Source: Roseibaca sp. Y0-43 (GTDB lineage Bacteria > Pseudomonadota > Alphaproteobacteria > Rhodobacterales > Rhodobacteraceae). From it: a DNA stretch of 64,000 nt. The notes below the pieces were generated by a model. That model had not been told where the DNA came from and ran no database searches. It saw only the letters and a program-made list of their open reading frames with translations. A program made the position numbers and the translations under genes. The stretch lies in contig NZ_JAFMPR010000003.1 in the NCBI RefSeq assembly GCF_020667835.1, forward strand, positions 1-64,000, in the 5' to 3' direction. This document shows positions 26,858 to 36,023 of the stretch, one piece after another; positions within the stretch are counted from its first letter, which is position 1, and every line of letters starts with the position of its first letter.

Positions 26858-28032
26858 AGCGCGCGCAACAGTGCCGGCGTGGGCCAGCCATCGGCAGGCA
26901 GGCCGAGCTGCGCCTGCACGTCTTGCACGGCGGCACGGGTATTGGCCCCCAGAATGCCGTCAACCGCGCCCACGTCGAACCCGCGCGCGGCCAGCCTTTG
27001 CTGCAAATCGCGCATCTGGTCCTGGTTCAGCCCGGTTTCGGGGTTTCCGGCCCGGTAAACCGGCGCACCCGTCAGCCGCGTGGCGAAATAAGCCGCCGTG
27101 GTGACATAGATGAAGCTCTGGTTCCATTCGAAAAGCGTGCTGAAATTGTCGAACACCATGAAGGCCGGGCCGCGATGGCCCTGCGGCACGATGATCGACG
27201 CTTGCAGATTGCCCGAGGGCAGACTGCCATGGGTGGGCTGGATGCCCATGCGTTGCCAGTCCGACACGCTCATCCGGGTGCGCAGGCCCGTGCGGGTCAG
27301 GTCCATGCCTTGGGGCAGCGCGACCTCGTGCATCCACGGCTCGTTCGCGCGCCAGCCTTTGGCGCGCAGCATCGACGCGCCCGACATGATCGCATCGGCG
27401 GCAGAGGTTTTCAGTGTGATCTGCCCGTCGCCATCGCCATCGACCGCGTGGTTGATGATGTCCGAGGGCAGTTTCTGCACCATCCCGATCTCGCCCGCCC
27501 ATGCGCCGGTCATGGTGCGCGGGTCCAGATCGCCCCGGCGGTGCATTTCCAGCGCCGCGAAAACCTGCGGGCGGAACAATTCGGGGCGGCGGCAATCATG
27601 CGCCAGCGTCACCAGCGCATTGACCGTGTTGAAATCGCCCTGCACCGCGCCGAAATCGGTCTCGAACGCCCAGAAGGCCAGCAGGATACCGGGGTTCACG
27701 CCGAACTGGCGCTGGGCTGCGTCGAACACGGACCGGTAGCGGTCGTAATTGCGCAAACCGTTGTTCAGGCGGTTCTGCGAGATCAGCGCGCGCGAGAAAT
27801 CCAGAAACGGGCGCTGGAAGATACCTTGGCGGCGGTCGGCATTGATGACCGACTGGTCCCGGCGCACGCTGGCGAAGAACCGGTCCACCATCGCGGCATC
27901 ATAGCCCCGGCTGACCGCTTCCGCTTTCAAGCCGCCCACGAAAGCGCCGAAATCGCCGCCACAGCTTTGCGCCTGCGCCTGCCCCGCCAGAACACTCGCC
28001 ACAACTGCCAAAGTCTTGAAATATCGCATCAT
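26854..28032 (-). CDS. lytic murein transglycosylase (MltB/SLT family) with peptidoglycan-binding domain
   Basis: The 392-residue protein has a signal peptide (residues 1-21, ending AQAQ). It has the MltB-type catalytic domain with the acid Glu in LLAFWAFETDFGAVQGDFNT near residue 120 and the conserved WAGEIGMVQKLPSDI and VDGDGDGQITLKTSAADAI. At the C-terminus is a PG_binding_1 domain (LNQDQMRDLQQRLAARGF, VDGILGANTRAAVQDVQ). It cleaves glycan strands to 1,6-anhydromuropeptides in the periplasm. The start may be one Met later (28029); both give the same signal peptide. Confidence 0.93.
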   Translation of the reverse strand: MMRYFKTLAVVASVLAGQAQAQSCGGDFGAFVGGLKAEAVSRGYDAAMVDRFFASVRRDQSVINADRRQGIFQRPFLDFSRALISQNRLNNGLRNYDRYRSVFDAAQRQFGVNPGILLAFWAFETDFGAVQGDFNTVNALVTLAHDCRRPELFRPQVFAALEMHRRGDLDPRTMTGAWAGEIGMVQKLPSDIINHAVDGDGDGQITLKTSAADAIMSGASMLRAKGWRANEPWMHEVALPQGMDLTRTGLRTRMSVSDWQRMGIQPTHGSLPSGNLQASIIVPQGHRGPAFMVFDNFSTLFEWNQSFIYVTTAAYFATRLTGAPVYRAGNPETGLNQDQMRDLQQRLAARGFDVGAVDGILGANTRAAVQDVQAQLGLPADGWPTPALLRAL

Positions 28033-28091
28033 GCCCTCTGCATTGGAATTTCCCGAAGGTTAACGGATGCCGGCGGCCTTGTGCAATCGAA

Positions 28092-28487
28092 TCAAACGAT
28101 GCCTAGCAAGACAGCCACGACGAATGTGCCGGTGGCCAGCAGCACAAGGCCCACGGCGGCCGACCCAAGGTCTTTGACATGTTTCGCCATCACGGACCAT
28201 TCGGGCGACAGGTGGTCGGCCAGTTCTTCCAGCGCGGTGTTGATCGCCTCTACCGCCAGCACAAGGGCGAACAGCATGACGGCCACCAGCCAGTGCCACG
28301 GCTCTGCCCCGCGTAGGGCAAAGAGCACCGCGACGACCACGGCCCCAAACACTTCCAGCCGCGCGGCGGTCTCGGCCCAGAGGCGCCGCAACCCCGCAAT
28401 GGAATACCCCGCCGCGTCGATCACATGCAGCAGCCCGCGCCGGGGCGGGGTGATCTGACGGCGCTGCGGGTCGCGCGCGCCGGTCAT
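28092..28487 (-). CDS. dgkA: diacylglycerol kinase (DgkA family)
   Basis: A 131-residue membrane protein with three hydrophobic helices and the family's active-site region: VEAINTALEELADHLS and HVKDLGSAAVGLVLL. It phosphorylates diacylglycerol to phosphatidate at the inner membrane. Its start overlaps the stop of the upstream phosphoethanolamine transferase gene (28484-28487), so the two are co-transcribed and likely translationally coupled. The pairing makes sense: the transferase releases diacylglycerol from phosphatidylethanolamine and DgkA recycles it. Confidence 0.92.
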   Translation of the reverse strand: MTGARDPQRRQITPPRRGLLHVIDAAGYSIAGLRRLWAETAARLEVFGAVVVAVLFALRGAEPWHWLVAVMLFALVLAVEAINTALEELADHLSPEWSVMAKHVKDLGSAAVGLVLLATGTFVVAVLLGIV

Positions 28488-30139
28488 GTCGCGTCCCGCG
28501 TCACATGGCAGCCTTCGGTCAGGTCCAACGCCGGGTCACGGGTGTCGGTTCGTATATCCAGAAGCCCCAGAACCGTATGAAAGAAATTGTCATGGCTTGC
28601 CGGGCGCGCGGCCGCATCGGCCAGACAGGCGCGGTCCAGCCCCATGCGAGTTTCGAACTCTGCGCCCATCCACAACACCATCGGCACCTTGGTCTGGGTT
28701 TCGGGAGCCATGAACATGGGCGCTGCGTGCAGGTATAGGCCGTTCTCGCCCAAGGATTCGCCATGGTCCGACAGGAACATCAGCGCAGGCAGAACCTTGT
28801 CGCTTGCCTGCAACATGTCGATGCTGCGCGACAGGACGAAATCCGTTTCAAAGACCGCATTGTCATAGGCATTGACCAATTCCTGAACAGAGCATTTGGC
28901 AAATTCCGCCGTGCGGCAATCGGGTTGGAATTGGGCATGTTCGGGCGGATACCGCAGGTAATAGGCGGGTCCGTGATTGCCGATCATATGCAGCACAAGC
29001 ACCGTGTCCGACGTGATGTTGTCGAGCGCTTGCGCAAGGACCGGCAGGAAAATCTCGTCCGTGCATTCGGTTTCGCAAGCGGCGGGGTCCAGCGTGACAT
29101 CGACCCGCGATGCCCCGGTGCGGGCGGCAATTTCATAGTTGCTGGTGTTGTTTTCATACCAATGCGCATCGAAGCCGACACGCTCTACCACGTCCAGAAG
29201 CGTGTGTTGCGAGAGAAACCTTTCGCGCGAATACTCGGCCTGCGGCAAGGCCGAGAACATGCAGGGCAACGACACGGCCGTGGACGTGCCGCAAGATGAC
29301 ACGTCGGAAAAATTGATGACATCGCGCGCCCGCAACTCGGGCGTGGTATCGCGCGTGTAGCCGTTCAGGCCGAAATCCTGCGCGCGCAATGTCTCTCCGG
29401 CGAAGATCACCAGCAGCACGGGCTTGTCGGCGGCGGCAAGAGACGGGCCGCGCACCGCATCCGTGGCGATTGGCTGGGCTTCGGGTCGGGCGCTGGCGAA
29501 TTGCTGTTTGCCAAAACGGGCAACTGCGGACAGCGTGGCACCGGGCTGGTAGCTGCCCATCAATTCGTGATGTTCGCGCAAGACGGCCGAATAGGCTTTG
29601 AAATCCGTCATAAGGCCAGCCACGACCAAGGCGGCAGATAGCGCCACCCCCAAGGGCCAGCGCCAAAGCTGGTGCGGAAGCGACCAGCGCAGCACCTTGG
29701 GCCAAAAGACCAGCGCCGCCGGAACAACGCCCAGCAATCCCACATAGGCAATGGCCGATAGTGTCACCAGATGCCCCGCCTCGGTCGGAGTCGTCTCGAA
29801 CACGTTGCGCACCATTTCGCGGTCGATCAGCACGCCATAGGCCTGTTCGAAATAGCTGGCGCCTGCCGCGATCACGATCAGCACAGCCGCGACGGGCTTT
29901 TGCAGGCGGAACGGCGCAAGGGTTTCGAGCGTCAGAACCGTCAGCGCGAAGGACGCCGCCGCGAAAACCCCGATCTGAACCATGTCATGGTCGAAGATCT
30001 GAAGCAGGCGCGCCCAGAACCCGGTGTTCAGCACCGCCATGATCCATGTGGCGACAAACAGGTTCAGCGCAAGATGCGACAGCGTAGGGCGCCCGACCTG
30101 TGACAGCAGGCGGGATGGCGGAAAGGGCGGTTTCGACAT
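28484..30139 (-). CDS. lipid A-type phosphoethanolamine transferase (EptA/sulfatase family)
   Basis: The protein of about 551 residues has five hydrophobic helices in the first 180 residues and a periplasmic alkaline-phosphatase-like domain. Visible are the metal/nucleophile motifs VIFAGETLRAQDFGLNGYTR and SSCGTSTAVSLPCMFS (Thr nucleophile), and FLSDHGESLGENGLYLH near residue 470. Several Cys pairs are present, as in EptA. It transfers phosphoethanolamine from PE to lipid A or another glycan, which typically lowers affinity for cationic peptides. A GTG/ATG further upstream (30202) is open, but ATG 30139 gives the family start. The acceptor is inferred. Confidence 0.88.
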   Translation of the reverse strand: MSKPPFPPSRLLSQVGRPTLSHLALNLFVATWIMAVLNTGFWARLLQIFDHDMVQIGVFAAASFALTVLTLETLAPFRLQKPVAAVLIVIAAGASYFEQAYGVLIDREMVRNVFETTPTEAGHLVTLSAIAYVGLLGVVPAALVFWPKVLRWSLPHQLWRWPLGVALSAALVVAGLMTDFKAYSAVLREHHELMGSYQPGATLSAVARFGKQQFASARPEAQPIATDAVRGPSLAAADKPVLLVIFAGETLRAQDFGLNGYTRDTTPELRARDVINFSDVSSCGTSTAVSLPCMFSALPQAEYSRERFLSQHTLLDVVERVGFDAHWYENNTSNYEIAARTGASRVDVTLDPAACETECTDEIFLPVLAQALDNITSDTVLVLHMIGNHGPAYYLRYPPEHAQFQPDCRTAEFAKCSVQELVNAYDNAVFETDFVLSRSIDMLQASDKVLPALMFLSDHGESLGENGLYLHAAPMFMAPETQTKVPMVLWMGAEFETRMGLDRACLADAAARPASHDNFFHTVLGLLDIRTDTRDPALDLTEGCHVTRDAT

Positions 30140-30240
30140 GGGATTTGTCCGAAATTGGCCCGGCGCTACAGACGTCGGTCCTATCGCTATGCACCCGATC
30201 ACGGTTCACGGCAATTGCCGCGCTGTTCAGAATCTTGTGT

Positions 30241-30939
30241 TCACCCAAGTTTCTGGCGGTAATGGTAGCGCGCGACCGCTTGCAGTCCCGACCCCTCATA
30301 AAGCGCGCGGGCGGGCGCGTTGGCTTCGGTCACGGCCAGCGTGAACCACTCTGCCCCCTGCCCCTGCGCCCAATGGGCCGCGCCGGTCAGCATGGTGCGC
30401 CCGGCCCCTTGGCGGCGGTAGGCGGGCAGGATTTCGACCGCGTGCAGCATGGCGACCCCGTCATGGATGGCGCAGAACCCGCAGCCTACGACCCGGTCGC
30501 CCAACCGCGCCAGAAAGGCCGTCTTGGGGCCGGGTGCGCGCGCCATCACGGCAATGCGGTCAGGACCGATACCGCCCTCGGCCCAGATTTCGCGCATGAT
30601 CTCCAACGGCTCCCACAGGTCGAACAGGCTGACATGGGGCGGCTTTTGCGCCAGATCGGCCACGGGCGCAGCATAGATCAGCGTGGGGTCGACCACCGTG
30701 TAGCCCAAGGCCGCAAGGTCACGGTCCAGCGCGGTCTGTTCGGGGCGCAGCATGGCCAGCGGTCCAGCCGGCATAAGCGCGGCCAGATCGGCGGCGCGCG
30801 CATCCGGTCCGGCACTGGCGGCAGAGACGCGCTTGCCGCCGCCCGCACCGTCGCGCAGCGTCCAGCCGTCTTGCTGCCAACTGCGCGCGGCGGGCCAAGT
30901 TGCCGCGAGCGTCGTGAAGCAGGCCTTTGCGCCGATCAT
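30241..30939 (-). CDS. GNAT-family N-acetyltransferase
   Basis: The 232-residue protein has a divergent N-terminal half and a C-terminal GNAT fold with the acetyl-CoA loop ILPAYRRQGAGRTMLTGAAHW and the following TLAVTEANAPARALYEGSGLQ. The substrate is unknown. ATG 30939 overlaps the stop of the upstream CinA-like gene (ATGA, 30936-30939), so it belongs to that two-gene transcript. The longer open frame upstream would overlap the CinA-like coding sequence and is rejected. Confidence 0.85.
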   Translation of the reverse strand: MIGAKACFTTLAATWPAARSWQQDGWTLRDGAGGGKRVSAASAGPDARAADLAALMPAGPLAMLRPEQTALDRDLAALGYTVVDPTLIYAAPVADLAQKPPHVSLFDLWEPLEIMREIWAEGGIGPDRIAVMARAPGPKTAFLARLGDRVVGCGFCAIHDGVAMLHAVEILPAYRRQGAGRTMLTGAAHWAQGQGAEWFTLAVTEANAPARALYEGSGLQAVARYHYRQKLG

Positions 30940-31667
30940 GCGACGGCCTCTGGGAATTGCGCCCAAAGCGCGACCATGGCGGCATCGACCACCGCCTTGT
31001 CGGCCCCGCGCACGACCACGTTCACCCCGAACGCGCCATCGCGCTGGAACGGATAGCTGCCGATCGACACGTCCGGGTGCGCCTTGGCCAGTTCTGCCAG
31101 CGGGCCCGCGATTTCGCCCTCGCCGCGGTGAATGCACAGGGTCTGGCTGAACAGCGCAGCCCCCCCCTGCAACCCCGGCAGGACCGACGCGACCATGGCC
31201 TGAAACACCGCCGGCACCCCCGCCATGACATGCACATTGCCAATGGTGAAACCCGGCGCAGAGGACACAGGGTTGTCGATCAGCGCCGCCCCGTCGGGGA
31301 TACGCGCCATGCGCAGGCGCGCGGCGTTCAATTCCAGCCCCGTGCGCTGGTAATGCGCGGCAAGGATCGCGCGCGCATCCTCGCGCACGTCGATGCCCAC
31401 CCCAAAGGCGTCGGCCACGGCATCGGCGGTAATATCGTCATGTGTTGGGCCGATCCCGCCAGAGGTAAACACCTGGTCATAGTCAGCGCGCAACGCGTTC
31501 AGCGCGGCGACGATGCGCGCGTGCTTGTCCGACACGAAGCGCACCTCTTCCAGATCAATGCCCACGCGCGCCAATTCACCCGCAAGGTAATGCATGTTCG
31601 CATCGCGCGTGCGGCCCGACAGGATCTCATCGCCAATGACAAGCATGGCAGCGGTTGGGTTCGGCAT
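30936..31667 (-). CDS. molybdopterin-binding/CinA N-terminal domain protein
   Basis: The 243-residue protein is a MoCF-biosynthesis domain of the CinA/COG1058 type (AMLVIGDEILSGRTRDANMHYL, TSGGIGPTHDDITADAVA, GVPAVFQAMVASVLPG). In the better-known CinA this domain carries ADP-ribose pyrophosphatase activity, and it is followed by an amidase domain. Here the protein ends after the first domain, so it is a stand-alone form. AGGAG precedes ATG 31667. It is first of a two-gene transcript with the GNAT acetyltransferase and lies 63 bases below the ABC transporter genes. Confidence 0.88.
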   Translation of the reverse strand: MPNPTAAMLVIGDEILSGRTRDANMHYLAGELARVGIDLEEVRFVSDKHARIVAALNALRADYDQVFTSGGIGPTHDDITADAVADAFGVGIDVREDARAILAAHYQRTGLELNAARLRMARIPDGAALIDNPVSSAPGFTIGNVHVMAGVPAVFQAMVASVLPGLQGGAALFSQTLCIHRGEGEIAGPLAELAKAHPDVSIGSYPFQRDGAFGVNVVVRGADKAVVDAAMVALWAQFPEAVA

Positions 31668-31730
31668 GGGCGCTCCTGCAACTGGACTGGCAAATGTATA
31701 GAAGGGCGCCGCGCGGGTTTCAAACCTTCT

Positions 31731-32474
31731 TCAATGGGCCAGAAGCTGACCCAAAAACAGTTTCGCGCGCTCGGTCCGCGGGGCGTTGAAAAACTGCTCT
31801 GGCGGCGCGATCTCGACAATCTCGCCTTCGTCCATGAACACCACCCGGTCGGCCACGCGGCGGGCAAAGCCCATTTCATGCGTGACCACGATCATGGTCA
31901 TGCCGTCGCGGGCCAGCCCTTCCATCACGTCCAGCACGCCCGCGATCATCTCGGGGTCAAGCGCAGAGGTCGGTTCATCAAACAGCATGACGCGCGGCTG
32001 CATACAAAGCGCGCGTGCGATGGCCACGCGCTGCTGCTGCCCGCCCGATAGCTGCGGCGGGTATTTGTCGGCCTGCTCGGCAATGCGAACCTTGTCCAGG
32101 TATTCCATCGCCAGCTTGCGCGCGGCGGCGCGGTCCATGCCCCGGTTGCGGATGGGGCCAAGGGTCAGGTTGTCCAGCACCGTCATATGCGGAAACAGGT
32201 TGAAGCCCTGGAACACCATGCCGACCTCACGCCGGATGGCTTCAATCCCTTTCATGCCCGGCCGCACCTCTTGTCCAGCCACGCGGATGGTGCCTTGCTG
32301 GTGCTCTTCAAGCTGGTTGATGCAGCGAATAAGCGTCGATTTGCCCGACCCGGACGGGCCGCAAATGACCACCTTCTCGCCCTCTGCGACCGTCAGGCTA
32401 ATGTCATGCAGCGCAGAGAAGTCTTCATACCATTTGCTGAGGCCGGAAATCTCGACCAGCGGAGTAGAGGGCAT
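31731..32474 (-). CDS. polar amino acid ABC transporter, ATP-binding protein
   Basis: The 247-residue ATPase has Walker [22 protein letters not shown]-loop [22 protein letters not shown], signature [15 protein letters not shown], Walker [15 protein letters not shown] and H-loop [17 protein letters not shown] and HMTVL are typical of the glutamate/glutamine/histidine-type group (GltL/AapP/BztD). AGGAG precedes ATG 32474. It is the last gene of the transporter operon, which reads permease, binding protein, permease, ATPase on the minus strand. Confidence 0.93.
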   Translation of the reverse strand: MPSTPLVEISGLSKWYEDFSALHDISLTVAEGEKVVICGPSGSGKSTLIRCINQLEEHQQGTIRVAGQEVRPGMKGIEAIRREVGMVFQGFNLFPHMTVLDNLTLGPIRNRGMDRAAARKLAMEYLDKVRIAEQADKYPPQLSGGQQQRVAIARALCMQPRVMLFDEPTSALDPEMIAGVLDVMEGLARDGMTMIVVTHEMGFARRVADRVVFMDEGEIVEIAPPEQFFNAPRTERAKLFLGQLLAH

Positions 32475-32485
32475 GGGAAAAGCTC

Positions 32486-33391
32486 CTAGCGGCGGCTGCG
32501 GCTTGCGCGGCGTTCCAGCCGGGCAAAAACATGGGCGAACAGATAGCACAGCGCGAAATACATCGCGGCGACCAAGATCCACGTCTCGAACACGCGGCTG
32601 GTGGTGGCCGCGACCTCGGAGGCAAGGAAGGTCAGTTCCTGCACCGAAATCAGCGAGATGATCGCGCTGTCCTTGATGAGCGTGATGAACTGCCCTGCAA
32701 GCGGCGGCAGGATCTTGCGAATGGCTTGCGGGAAAATGATGTCGCGCAGCAGATTGAACCGCGACAGGCCAATCGCGCGCCCGGCTTCCCACTGGCCACG
32801 GTCGATGGACTGGATGCCCGCGCGAACGATCTCTGTGATATAGGCCGCCTCGAACAGGGCAAGGCAGATCAGGCCCGACAGGAAATTGGTAAACAGCGCC
32901 GGTTCACCAAAGGCCATGCGGAACAGCGCGTTATCCACCCAAGGGCTATCGCGGTCGATACTGTCCAGACCCAGCGCCGGGAAAAGCTGGCTGGAGATGA
33001 AGAAATAGAAGATGAAAATGAACACCAAGGGCGGGATATTGCGGATCAGTTCCACATAGGTGCGGCTGATGATGCGCAGCGCCAGCGTGTCGCAGGTGCG
33101 CCAATAGCCCACGATCAGCCCGATGATCGCCGCCAGAATCGTGCCCCAGAAGGCCAGCCGGATGGTGGTGAACAAGCCTTGCAGCAACAGGTTGCTGACC
33201 CATGCGCCGGTTTCCGCGTCAAACCGGGCCACAAAACCCAAGACACGCGACCAGTCCCAGTCATAGACCAGCACGGAATTGACCCGCCACGCCACGAACG
33301 CAACCGCCACCGCGACAAGGCCGAACAGGGCCATGTCGAGCACCGTCAGGCGACGGCGGGGCGCGGGCGGCGGTGGGGCGCGGCGGGTCAA
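32486..33391 (-). CDS. polar amino acid ABC transporter, permease (second)
   Basis: The protein of about 301 residues is a BPD_transp_1 permease of the HisM/GltK type: [39 protein letters not shown], and the EAA loop [31 protein letters not shown] long periplasmic insertion ([20 protein letters not shown]) lies between the first and second EAA halves, as in AapM/BztC. The first possible start is a TTG at 33391, nine bases past the binding-protein stop; an ATG at 33334 would lose the proline-rich cytoplasmic N-terminus. The start is uncertain. Confidence 0.88.
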   Translation of the reverse strand: MTRRAPPPPAPRRRLTVLDMALFGLVAVAVAFVAWRVNSVLVYDWDWSRVLGFVARFDAETGAWVSNLLLQGLFTTIRLAFWGTILAAIIGLIVGYWRTCDTLALRIISRTYVELIRNIPPLVFIFIFYFFISSQLFPALGLDSIDRDSPWVDNALFRMAFGEPALFTNFLSGLICLALFEAAYITEIVRAGIQSIDRGQWEAGRAIGLSRFNLLRDIIFPQAIRKILPPLAGQFITLIKDSAIISLISVQELTFLASEVAATTSRVFETWILVAAMYFALCYLFAHVFARLERRASRSRR

Positions 33392-33400
33392 AACTCGGGC

Positions 33401-34225
33401 TTATTCGGTCGCGACGCTGTCGATCCATGCCTGCTGGCCAGAGAACCAGTAGTCATGGCGCTCTTCCAGCCAGCCATTCGACTGGTTCACCAGGATCCAG
33501 TTCGAGAAAAAGTTCAGCGCATCCGGGTCGCCCTTGCGCAGCGCAAAGGCCTCGTTGCCGCGCGACAGGAAGGCCCCGTCAAAGGCCAGTTCGATCGTGT
33601 CGGGGTTCGCTTCGACCCAGAAGGCGGGTTCGGGCGCGCTGGCCACGATGGCGTGCGCGTTGCCGTTCAGCACCTCTTGCAGGGCTTGGGCATTGTCGTC
33701 GAATTGCAGGATATTGGCACGCGGGAAATTCGCGGCCAGCACGTCACAGCCTACCACGCCACGGCGGCAGACAAGATTGACCGACGCGTCGTCGAAATCC
33801 GACATCTCGTCGAAATCGGCGGTCAGTTCCAGATTAGCGGCCAGTTGGTTGCCGGAATTGGCATAGGGCGCGGTGAAGTTCACGGTCAGGTTGCGCTGCG
33901 GCGTGATCGACATGCCGCCGATGATGACATCGAACTTGCCCGCCAGCAGCGCGGGGATGATGCCCGACCATTGGGTCGGCACGAATTCGATATCGACGCC
34001 CATGTCTTCGGCCAGTTTGGTGGCCACGTCGATCTCGAAGCCGATCAGCTCGCCTTCGGTGCTGCGCATGGCCCAAGGCACGAAGGTGGACATGCCGACA
34101 ACCAGCGTGCCGCGCTCTTGGATCGTGTCCAGAACGCTTTCTTGGGCTTGCGCGGCCGAGGACAGGACAGCCCCCAGCGCCATGGTGGCGGCAATGGTCA
34201 TGGTTTTCAGGGATGGAAAGGTCAT
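33401..34225 (-). CDS. polar amino acid ABC transporter, substrate-binding protein
   Basis: This is a 274-residue periplasmic protein with a signal peptide (MTFPSLKTMTIAATMALGAV, cleaved after about residue 28, AQAQ). The solute-binding family 3 fold is visible: ERGTLVVGMSTFVPWA, GFEIDVATKLAEDMGVDIEFV, WSGIIPALLAGKFDVIIGGMSIT, NAHAIVASAPEP. Cys pair 'NLVCRRGVVGCDV' may form a disulfide. The ligand is probably an acidic or polar amino acid by relation to the ATPase and permeases; not resolvable from sequence. It lies between the two permease genes. Confidence 0.92.
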   Translation of the reverse strand: MTFPSLKTMTIAATMALGAVLSSAAQAQESVLDTIQERGTLVVGMSTFVPWAMRSTEGELIGFEIDVATKLAEDMGVDIEFVPTQWSGIIPALLAGKFDVIIGGMSITPQRNLTVNFTAPYANSGNQLAANLELTADFDEMSDFDDASVNLVCRRGVVGCDVLAANFPRANILQFDDNAQALQEVLNGNAHAIVASAPEPAFWVEANPDTIELAFDGAFLSRGNEAFALRKGDPDALNFFSNWILVNQSNGWLEERHDYWFSGQQAWIDSVATE

Positions 34226-34244
34226 AACATCACTCTCTGGTTGG

Positions 34245-35081
34245 TTAACGTTTGGGTTTGCTCAGGTAGTGCTCAAGCAGGGAAACAGCGAAAGACAGGC
34301 TGACCGTCAGGGCCAAATAAATGCCCGCGACGATGAACCAGACCTCGAAGGCCATGAAGGTGTTGGACACAAGGTTCAGCCCCTGCGTGGTCAGTTCCAC
34401 CAGCGCGATGACACTGACGATGGCCGAATGCTTGATCGTGGAAATCAGCAGGCCCGTCAGCGGCGGCAGGATCAGCGGCATGGACTGTGGCACGATGATG
34501 TAGCGGTATTTGTCCCAAGCGGTCAGCCCCACGGCATCGGCGGCCTCGTATTGGCCCCGGTCTATGCCGCGCAAGCCCCCGCGAATGATTTCTGCGGCGA
34601 AAGACCCCTCGTAAAGCGCAAGACACAGCACCCCCGCCCAGAAGCGCTCGATCCCGATGATCGGGGCCAGCACGAAATACACAAGGAACAACTGCACCAG
34701 CAGGGGGGTGTTGCGGATGGCTTCAAGGTAGGCCTTGGCCAGAACGCGCCCGGCAAACGACCCCGACAGCCGCGCCAAGGCCGTCAGAAACCCGATCACT
34801 ATGGCCAAGGCACCCGCGATTGCCGAGATCTGGATGGTCAGGATCAGCCCGCGCACCAGCGGGCCCCAGATGATTTCGCCGTCGATTTCACGATAGAAGA
34901 ACGGCTCGACCCGGAACCATTGCCAGCGGTAATCCATCGCGTCGATCCCGCGCCAGACCAGCCAGCCCAGCGCCGCAAAGACAACAAGCGCCTGCGCGAT
35001 CTGCCACGCTATGCCTGCGCTGCGCCATACGTTGAAACCGACTGGCGGCCTGTCCCGGTTTGTTGCCAAAACCCTGTTCAT
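34245..35081 (-). CDS. polar amino acid ABC transporter, permease (first)
   Basis: The protein of about 278 residues has the same permease family features: GLILTIQISAIAGALAIVIG, AYLEAIRNTPLLVQLFLVYF, EAADAVGLTAWDKYRYIIVPQSMPLILPPL. A TTG at 35123 is open, but ATG 35081 gives a normal cytoplasmic lead (MNRVLATNRDRPPVGFNVWR). It is the first gene of the operon; 126 bases lie between it and the kdsB stop, with no clear promoter motif that I can defend. Confidence 0.9.
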   Translation of the reverse strand: MNRVLATNRDRPPVGFNVWRSAGIAWQIAQALVVFAALGWLVWRGIDAMDYRWQWFRVEPFFYREIDGEIIWGPLVRGLILTIQISAIAGALAIVIGFLTALARLSGSFAGRVLAKAYLEAIRNTPLLVQLFLVYFVLAPIIGIERFWAGVLCLALYEGSFAAEIIRGGLRGIDRGQYEAADAVGLTAWDKYRYIIVPQSMPLILPPLTGLLISTIKHSAIVSVIALVELTTQGLNLVSNTFMAFEVWFIVAGIYLALTVSLSFAVSLLEHYLSKPKR

Positions 35082-35207
35082 CCCGTTCGGTCGGCGTGTA
35101 ACGTCAAGCTTACAGTAACCCAAAGAGCGGCCCGACCGCTACCCGCAATCTGGCCGCCCGCATAGACAAGGGGAAATGCGCCTTTATTTCAGGCCGTCAA
35201 GTACGGC

Positions 35208-36023
35208 TTAGTCCCAGCCCATTTTAGCTAGATAGCCCTCGATCAGAGGGGTATCGGACGGGTTATTCAACTCCCAGAACACCGCGCCGGGGGCCGACAC
35301 CTCTACCACGCGCACCGGGTGGCCGTTTTCCAGAAAGCGCAACTGTTCCAGCCCTTCCAACGCTTCCAGCGGCCCCACGTCCCAGCCCATATAGGCATAG
35401 AGCGCGGCACGGCGGTAGGCATATAGGCCCACATGGTGAAACACCGGCACCACGCCATCGACCACGCCACGGCCATTGGTGAAGGGGATCACCTCTTTCG
35501 AGAAATACAGCGCATGGCCCAGCCGGTTCGCCACCACGGTGGTGGCCCCCACGCGCCCAGCCGCGCGGTCGGCGATGAAGTTCTGCACGGCGTCCGTGTC
35601 GCAGCGCAGGATGGGTGTGGCGATGCCGCAATCGGGATCATCGCGCATGGCTTGCACAAGGGCGGTCACGAAATGCGGCGGTGTCAGCGGTGCGTCGCCT
35701 TGCAGGTTGACGATGATCTCGGCATCCAGCCCCGCGTTCTGCACCGCTTCGGCCACGCGCTCGGTGCCATTGCGGCAGCTCTCAGAGGTCATGATGACCT
35801 CGGCCCCGATGCGCGCGGCCTCTGTCGCGATGCGGCTGTCATCGGTCGCCACATACAGCGCGGCCTGCACGCCCATATCGCGCACAGCAGCGCGGCCCGC
35901 TTCGACCGAGCGTTCCAGCAGCGTTTTCACCTGCCCGGAGGCACCGCGCAAGGGCGCCAGCGGCTTGGCCGGAAACCGGGTAGAGGCATAGCGCGCCGGG
36001 ATGATGATCGCGATCTTGCTCAT
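35208..36023 (-). CDS. kdsB: 3-deoxy-manno-octulosonate cytidylyltransferase
   Basis: The 271-residue protein matches Kds[21 protein letters not shown] at the start, [43 protein letters not shown], and the C-terminal [18 protein letters not shown]. It activates Kdo as CMP-Kdo for lipopolysaccharide core assembly in the cytoplasm. It starts inside the kdsA stop codon (ATGA, 36020-36023), making a kdsA-kdsB pair. Confidence 0.96.
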   Translation of the reverse strand: MSKIAIIIPARYASTRFPAKPLAPLRGASGQVKTLLERSVEAGRAAVRDMGVQAALYVATDDSRIATEAARIGAEVIMTSESCRNGTERVAEAVQNAGLDAEIIVNLQGDAPLTPPHFVTALVQAMRDDPDCGIATPILRCDTDAVQNFIADRAAGRVGATTVVANRLGHALYFSKEVIPFTNGRGVVDGVVPVFHHVGLYAYRRAALYAYMGWDVGPLEALEGLEQLRFLENGHPVRVVEVSAPGAVFWELNNPSDTPLIEGYLAKMGWD

